A DNA stretch of 64,000 nucleotides, from positions 3,016,653-3,080,652 of the forward strand of contig NW_024468915.1 in assembly GCF_011745365.1 (NCBI RefSeq), read 5' to 3'. Positions within the stretch are counted from its first letter, which is position 1; every line of letters begins with the position of its first letter. Both the position numbers and the translations under genes were made by a program. The notes below the pieces were generated by a model. It saw only the letters and a list, made by a program, of their open reading frames with translations. It made no database searches and was not told where the DNA came from. Of the stretch, positions 57,800 to 64,000 are shown in pieces. This DNA comes from Cryphonectria parasitica EP155 (taxonomy: Eukaryota > Ascomycota > Sordariomycetes > Diaporthales > Cryphonectriaceae).

Positions 57800-58449
57800 G
57801 ACACCCAGGCAGAGTGGTCATAGACAAACCCCAACAGTGATCCACACACATACACACAAACACAAACACACAAACACAAACACACACACACACACACACA
57901 CACAAAAGACAGTTAAAAATGGGGGAACCGGGGAAAACGGGATCTTACCCTAGGGGGCGTTGGTGGGCGTATGGATGAATTTTTGCATGAATCGTCGCGG
58001 GCTGGATGGACTTCTTGTTATAAAACCGTCTGTTGATTCAACTGGAGGACGTTGACAACAAATAGGGGTTGAAAAATTCCAAAAGAAAGTACGTGCATTT
58101 TACTGAAAAGCCAGTGCATCTTTCTCTCTACCGTCAATTACCGCCCGCGGATAATTTGGAAGGTTACTTAGTAGGCACGACCTGGGCGAACGCATGTCCC
58201 AACATGTATTTGAAGTACTGACGTATGTTCGATGCGGATAAATCACGACAAGCAGGTAACACGAGAAGGACTGGAAACCACATTCTGCACTGCCAATCAC
58301 CCTATATTATCATGTGAAAACTAATGCTGCAAGCCGACCTTGACGCGCCGAAAACCCCTATTCCCCAGTTTCCTTAGTTCCCAGCACACTTGCCCGACAA
58401 TCAACTACATCCAAACGTGTAGTGGACAGGCTTCCTTTATTCGAATCCA
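57800..58449. other. Spacer with CA repeat downstream of NHP2
   Basis: Convergent 3' ends of Nhp2 and the next gene. A CA-rich microsatellite runs from about 57843 to 57904. Nothing else recognised. Confidence 0.6.
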
Positions 58450-59488
58450 TTACTCGAAAGGGTTGGTGCGGGTGCCCCACCAGGTGAGGAAGCAGGCCAG
58501 GCCCACGGTCTCGAAGACCTTGGCGACAACAGAGACACCGACGGTCTCGAGAGGGCGCTTCTCTTGGAAGATTTGTGAGATGTACTGCGAAGGAAGGTAT
58601 TAGCAGCTGCTACGCAAGAGAGTTTCTTTCTATGCAAGGACGGGGTTGTGGGCTCACAGTTGGGGCAGAGGTGGCAAGGAAGATCAGTCCGCCGAGGTAT
58701 GTAGCTCCCTTGTAGGAGAGAGTACCGGTGGCGTTGATGAGGGCACCGACCGCGTAGCTCTGTGCGAGGCTACCGACAAAAGATGTGCCCAGAGCCTGGA
58801 AAACACCAATTAAGGTCAGCATGAAATGACACATAAAGTCGAAGGGACAAAACAATCGCGGGAGGTTACGAACCACGCCAGTGCTGGTTGCCTCCTTGCT
58901 CTTGAAGAATTCCTCTGCAGAATCGGCGCGCTTGGCTCGTCGATATGAGTCGCCGCTGTGTCAATGTCAGCACACTCCGCTCACAAATGGTCAAGACAAG
59001 CCTTGCGCTGGGAGGGTTGGGGGCAGTGGGCCTTGTGGATTGACGTACAAGACTGGTGCGAGAACTACTCAATGATGATATTTAGCAGTTGATCTTCACT
59101 GACAAGCACATACACCTTGATTATATATGCGTTAGAGCGTTGACGGCAACTCACCAGCAGTCTCAACGGTCTGCGAGAACATCAGTCAGTCATGGCTCAA
59201 CATTCAACAGTCCTTTCAAATCGCCAGTATGGGATGGAGGATCATACCTGGTTGAAGACAAGACCCAGGGCAACGGCCGAAGGCTTGACGGGGGGAAGGT
59301 CTAAGGTACATCGTCAGCAGCTGGTGTAAACAGCCCGCAGTGTCGTGCTGGGCGCAGCACGTCATTCAAAGGCATGCCAGAGCTTCGTGCTGAACCACAA
59401 AAGCTAACCCCCAGGCTCTCAAGGGAGACCAGTGGGTGAGAGAAGGCCGATGTGGTGGTGAGACGCTATACTCACAGTGCAGAGACAT
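58450..59488 (-). CDS. Small DUF1761-like membrane protein with micro-exons
   Basis: Seven exons were traced by hand: 59488-59476, 59300-59248, 59170-59155, 59064-59049, 58955-58874, 58795-58658, 58584-58450. They join in frame into about 150 residues: MSLHYLPPVKPSAVALGLVF, then the tiny exons, then FGDSYRRAKRADSAEEF, three hydrophobic segments (ALGTSFVGSLAQSYAVGALI; YLGGLIFLATSAPTYI; VGVSVVAKVFETVGLACFLTWW) and the end GTRTNPFE. The order (charged loop, GALI helix, GLIF helix, EKRPLE, final helix) resembles the uncharacterised DUF1761 membrane family; that assignment is from memory of the family pattern. Three exons are only 13, 16 and 16 nt. Borders are GT-AG, though the fifth donor (GTTCGT) is weak and could lie one codon earlier. 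No function is known. Confidence 0.62.
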
Positions 59489-61015
59489 GTTGATGGTTGA
59501 TGTGTAATAAGAGTTTATGTGTGTGTGTGTGTGTTGTTATTTCAAGAAGAGGACTTGTTGGCTGAGTTTGTTAGGCAGTGTTGACAGGGTTTTGTGGTAG
59601 GTGAGGTGAAAGGTAGAGCATACACAACAGGTGGGCAAGACGCGGACTACTTAATAAAGGGCGGGAGATGTGTGTCTCCCCCAACCTCATCCAGCCTGTT
59701 TTGTCTTACGTGCTACAATCGTCACTTGGGTTCGTTCAAAGGGAAGCTATGAGGCAATGAGGGGGGCCAAGAGAAGGGCTAGCTGGGGGGTTCGATCGTT
59801 GTGTTCCATGTCCTCGGACACTGGTTCTTCCATTTCGTCACTGGTTCTGGGCCCAAGGTCCTGGTCCTGCTTCCTGTTCCTGATCCGGACAGGCCTGTGA
59901 CCGCACCACGGCAAGCCACAAAACCAAGGATAGCTCTGTTAGGTGGTACACAAGTGGCTTTGGTATGTAATGCATGATGACGGGCTGTTGGGCAATGTAC
60001 TATGTACAGTGTGTAAGTGAAAAGTTGTATGTAGTAGTAGTGCTGCAGAAGTAGTCGAGACCACCTTCTCCCCTGTCTCTTCCAGGATTCACCTGCCCCA
60101 CCCTCAACAAGAGTATTACTTAACAATGATGATGGCAGACAGACCTTTCAGGGGCCATGTTTGACAATTACCATGTGAGGGACGCGGGGGAGCGCCCCAC
60201 GGGCCCAATGCTCCGGGTCAACAGAGTAAGAAGACCATAGAAAAAAGAAGCTTGTTGGGAGATTATAGGTGGGTGGTGGGTGAGGTGACCCTGTCGAAGC
60301 TCGATGCAGGGCCGGGTCAGCTGTGCCATGATGTCATCAACGGGTGGGTCTCCGCGTTGCCTCAGCACAGCATACATTCTACTGTTTAGTGCTATGCTGC
60401 TATGGTATCATAGCGGTGGAGGTGCACTGAGGTGGTAGTAGTAGTAGCACAGTACCGCACTGGTGGTGCTATGTACAATATCACTGTTCAAGGCACGCAC
60501 TATACTCTTACTTACGAGGCGGCATTCTATACACGTACTACAGCGACAGTACAGTGGCACAAGAGGCTTTCCTACATACAACCGTTATACCGCTACAGAC
60601 CGCTACAGTAAGTACTCAACTAGGCAAGTAAAGGGAGGCACTTCAACCAACACCAGATCAATTGCGTCGACTTGAAAAGATCGTCCGAGGAGGCATGGGG
60701 TGCAGTTTCTTCTTATATTTGTTCTTGTGTGGCCCAAATCTGAACAAGATGCATCCTTCTGGAGGAGTTGTGCTTGTCTGCCTTCGACTTGCAGTGTCTA
60801 ATACACTAATGGTCCGAACAGCGCTCGCTTCCGGCTCAGCCCCTTGCAGAATAGAACACGACGTGACATGATGACAGCCCTCCCGGAACGATTTCACATG
60901 CTGTTCTATCGGTTGGCAGGTCGCTGCTTCTTCTGTTGGCCTGTTCTCTTTCAAGCGCCGACAGGATAATGCCGTGGATACACACACAAGAATACACAAG
61001 GTGCAAATAGTAACG
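59489..61015. other. Spacer between NEM1 and the DUF1761-like gene
   Basis: About 1.5 kb; since both neighbours are on the minus strand it holds the promoter of the DUF1761-like gene and the 3' UTR of NEM1. GT repeats lie at 59517-59534. From 60380 to 60610 there is a patch rich in GTAGTAG, CAGTAC and CCGCTACAG motifs with local inverted repeats. No coding frame is convincing. Confidence 0.45.
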
Positions 61016-62751
61016 CTATGAGACCATATGCTGTCCATCTTCGCCCCCTCGAAGCGCAAGCAGGGCTCGCACGTCTGATACGTACTGGAGCCCCTCCAGG
61101 AAGGGGATTAGATGCTGCAGGTCGTTGTCCGTTGGATCATTGATCCAGCCTTGTATGGGAATCGCATTGTCTGAACTTGGTTTCAGCACATGACCTTTGT
61201 GAATCCCAAGAAAGAGAAAGAGACACAGAGAGAGAGAGAGCCGGGGGGAGGGGGAGGCAGCTGTTAATGACCCGGAGGGCTTGCTTACCTTGATGGAACA
61301 TATAGCTGAGAGGGCTGTTGTCCAAGATCATGACCTTGCTGAGGTCGGGCTCCACGGAGCTGAGGTCCTTGATGAACGCGCCGTGACGAAACGTGCAGTG
61401 CTGTCGGTAGTACCTTGCTGAGAAGAATTTTCTCTCCGACTCAAGCCAGTCGATGACTGGGTCGGCATACTCCTGCACCGAGGCCGTGAATACGACGAGA
61501 TTAAACCATTTGCATACCTAGAGGGAAAGAGAGAGGGAAAAACACTGTTAGAGCTTCTGGGCACACGCACGCGCTGGGGGCTGCGGGAACGCGACTCACC
61601 CTCCGCAAGAAATCATCGCAGTGTGGTCGCTTGTGCACGTAGTAGAGTATAGGATGCTGAGGCCCGATGCTGGCTTGGCCTCCCACCCCGACGTATGTCG
61701 TGTTCAGTTTCACCTCGACCATGTGTCCCGTGCTCATCCTGCCGCCCTTGGACATGCTGTGAATTAGGGTCTCGTCTAAGTCTAGTATCAGAGTCTTTTG
61801 GGGCGGCTGCCCGTTTGTCTCGATATTGATATATGAGGGTTGTCGTCGGGGGATCAGCGGCCTCGGAGGCGCCGGAGTTCTTGGGTACTTGGTGAGAGCC
61901 CCGGCGGGAGACGTGGGCGATTTGAGTTGCGCCGATATATCCTTCTGGTTCTGGCTGCCTCCCGTGGTGCCACGAGGGCTTCCTGATTGGCCCTTTCTGT
62001 GCTTGCGCTGCCTCAGAGCCTCTTCATTATGCAGCTTGATCCGTATAGACCTCCTGGACGGACTGATCTCCTCCTCCGGCGGTGGTGATGGCTTTGATGC
62101 TCGTGAGCTCCGACGCCCTGATCCCTTGCTGCTCCGGGCACTCCTGTCGAGCTCCGACTCCGACTCGCTGGACACACCCGAGGAGGACGAGCCAGACGAA
62201 ATGACAGGATGCGCCGTCATGGCGGTGCTGCGGCCGGTATCAAGAGTCTTCTCGCCTCGTGCTGCGCCGCCATCTCGCTTCTCGTCTGCGGCTGCGCTGC
62301 CGAAGTCTTTTTGATTTGCGCCGAAGAGTCTCCTCAGCGGCGCAAGGTTGCCCTCGTCGTCGTAGAAATAAGCGATTAGGTAGAAACCTGGCGCGGCAAG
62401 CGTGGAGAGCACCCAGCGGACCGAGTTCAGGATAGCGCTGACAATTCGTTTGGGGATCAAGTGCCATGCAGACTGTCTTGCACCCATATCCTTGGGTTCG
62501 GCGTGCTGGAGGAGGGGTGTGTGTTCGTCCGGAATTGCGCCGCTCCGCTCGGGGTCGTGGCTGCGTGCCTGGTAATACTGGTACGATTCGGAGGCGTGCG
62601 GGTCCTCCTGGTGCAAGTCTCCTTCGTGAGAGGTGGGCTGCTCCTCATGGGAGGTTACGGCGATGCCCACCGACGCGAGGGAGTTGGATCGAGAGGAGGC
62701 GGGAGCGGGGGCGGGGGACACGCGGGCGGAGACAAAGTTGAGGGAGTTCAT
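61016..62751 (-). CDS. nem1: Nem1-type nuclear envelope phosphatase (CTD-like, Dullard family)
   Basis: Three exons (62751-61600, 61517-61289, 61170-61016) give about 511 residues. The N-terminal 95 residues are Ser/Ala/His-rich, followed by a hydrophobic segment (about 102-130, RIVSAILNSVRWVLSTLAAPGFYLIAYF) that should anchor it in the ER/nuclear envelope. A long disordered, phosphorylatable linker follows. The HAD-type catalytic domain starts at KTLILDLDETLIHS, with the nucleophile motif DLDET at 324-328, and continues through VYVHKRPHCDDFL-like, VVFTASVQEYADPVIDWLE and VMILDNSP segments. Nem1 with Spo7 dephosphorylates the lipin Pah1, steering phosphatidate to diacylglycerol and shaping the nucleus. 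The first intron is phase 0, the second phase 1, and both have canonical borders. Confidence 0.9.
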
Positions 62752-64000
62752 GGTTTTGCAGAGGTTGGTCGAGCCATGAGAGATCGCCCTGGGAATAGCT
62801 GGGTCGTGGAAAGGGTGAGGGCGGATCGCGGGAGGAGGGAAGGGAAAGGAGAGGAAGAGGACGAGGAGACGACTAGCCGACCAATCGCAAGACAAGACGC
62901 GCTGAAAAGACGGGCGCTGATGATAAGAAGATATGAAACGGTATGGTAAACACAGTCGACCCGAGGAGACGAGCTGGTTGAGTGCAGCGCTGGACCGCGA
63001 CTGCTGATGGCCTGGAGACGAAGTTGAGAATTACGAAGTCTATAAGGCGGATGTGAGAATGAATGGACGATGGATGATGGCCATGGAATCATATGGTCTT
63101 AGCTCGGCCGCTCGGCTTGACTAGGGCGCCAACACTTCCAACACACCCCACGGCACTCTCCAGCTAGGCCCTTCAGCAGGTACCGTGTGGCAGGGGGTTA
63201 TGGCATGGCCTAGAGCCTAAAGTGTGGCATGGGGACCGGGGGAGTTTCCCCCTCTGAGCGGGACGTGCTGGAGTGCTGGGTGGGCTCATAGGCCTAGGCC
63301 TGACAGCCTGTGGACTGTGAGACCTCGGCTGGGAGAATCTCAGCAGTGTCTTTGCATGGCCCATCATCTAAAGACTCTTACTGTCGACTTTTGCTTTCCT
63401 TCCTTTCCCGTATTATGACTTTTCGAGCTTCAATCCTTCAAATGAATCCCTTGCATGCCACAGGAAGATGTCATTCTGTCAGAACACAGCTTTGAAAAGA
63501 CAAGTAAAGGCATCTTTGGCTCATGACACTCTCTTGCTGGCTATAATTCATGACAGGCCATGGTAGGTAACATCGACCTGACCTTGACGGCTGACCCCCC
63601 ATGTACTATGGTAGGTGGCGCCGTGTGACACCTCGCGCCTCTGTACAGGGGGTATTACAGAGACTCCATACGTGACCCCACACCTGCCACGCCCGCCCGC
63701 GCCCGCAGTTGATCAAGCATCAAGTAAGTGCCTTATCATTTATCAGTAGTCGTACAGTATGTACTTGGATGGGCATATGATCTATGACCCCTACTGTGCT
63801 CTTTACATATCTCTTGAGGAACCTTTGGAGTCTCGAGAGTCCTCTCCTCCGCACACAAAACCCTACCAGCCTGAGCAGACCTTGTTGTGCTCTCTGCTTT
63901 TACTATTTTACCCTTACCTGCTTATCCTAGGAAATAAAGCTTGGATCCTCGTTCAACATCAACTCGGTCGGGTCCTCTCGAGGCAGACATGCTGCACCCC
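62752..64000. other. NEM1 promoter side and end of window
   Basis: About 1.25 kb upstream of NEM1. It includes G/A-rich leader sequence (62815-62870) and otherwise unremarkable spacer to the window edge. No further gene was recognised. Confidence 0.45.

Overview
This window looks like nuclear DNA from a filamentous ascomycete (Pezizomycotina, most likely Sordariomycetes). Genes carry one to six short GT-AG introns, and the recognisable proteins (ARP2, a CDK8/Ssn3-type kinase, Arf6, Sgf29, Nem1, Nhp2, a Zn2Cys6 regulator, a GH28 rhamnogalacturonase) are fungal in type. The first 10 kb is an AT-rich block with the CpA-to-TpA damage left by repeat-induced point mutation (RIP). I could not fix genus or species, and I saw no tRNA, rRNA or CRISPR.

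Layout. 1-9965 is a stack of nested LTR retrotransposons. The oldest layers are RIP-damaged copies of one Ty3/gypsy family: a plus-strand pol remnant at 4791-6790, minus-strand gag remnants at 1-160 with 3463-4324 and at 8443-8868, and LTRs at 4325-4790, 7954-8442, 8869-9325 and, much more heavily mutated, about 9326-9670. Inserted into one dead gag is a young, undamaged 3.3-kb element at 161-3462. It has identical 213-bp LTRs, a 5-bp target duplication, no retroviral protein, and an interior built almost wholly of three satellite arrays (37-, 73- and 82-bp units). This is the most unusual object in the window.

From about 9966 the DNA becomes ordinary gene-bearing sequence. In order: sugar transporter (+), Asp/Glu/hydantoin racemase-like protein (-), ARP2 (+), CDK8-type kinase (+), Arf6-type GTPase (-), Sgf29-like SAGA subunit (-), mannose-6-phosphate isomerase (+), Zn2Cys6 regulator (-), a gene-poor stretch of about 8 kb, cyclophilin-RRM protein (-), a small uncharacterised protein (-), a second gene-poor stretch of about 5 kb, S9 peptidase (+), rhamnogalacturonase (+), Nhp2 (+), a small DUF1761-like membrane protein with micro-exons (-), and Nem1 phosphatase (-).

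There is no biosynthetic cluster. The genes are mainly housekeeping: actin nucleation (ARP2), Mediator kinase and SAGA (transcription), vesicle traffic (Arf6), cell-wall sugar supply (mannose-6-phosphate isomerase), ribosome biogenesis (Nhp2) and lipid/nuclear-envelope control (Nem1). One secreted plant-cell-wall enzyme suggests contact with plant material. Intergenic spacers are long (1-8 kb) and rich in microsatellites and in G or C runs of 13-18 bases.
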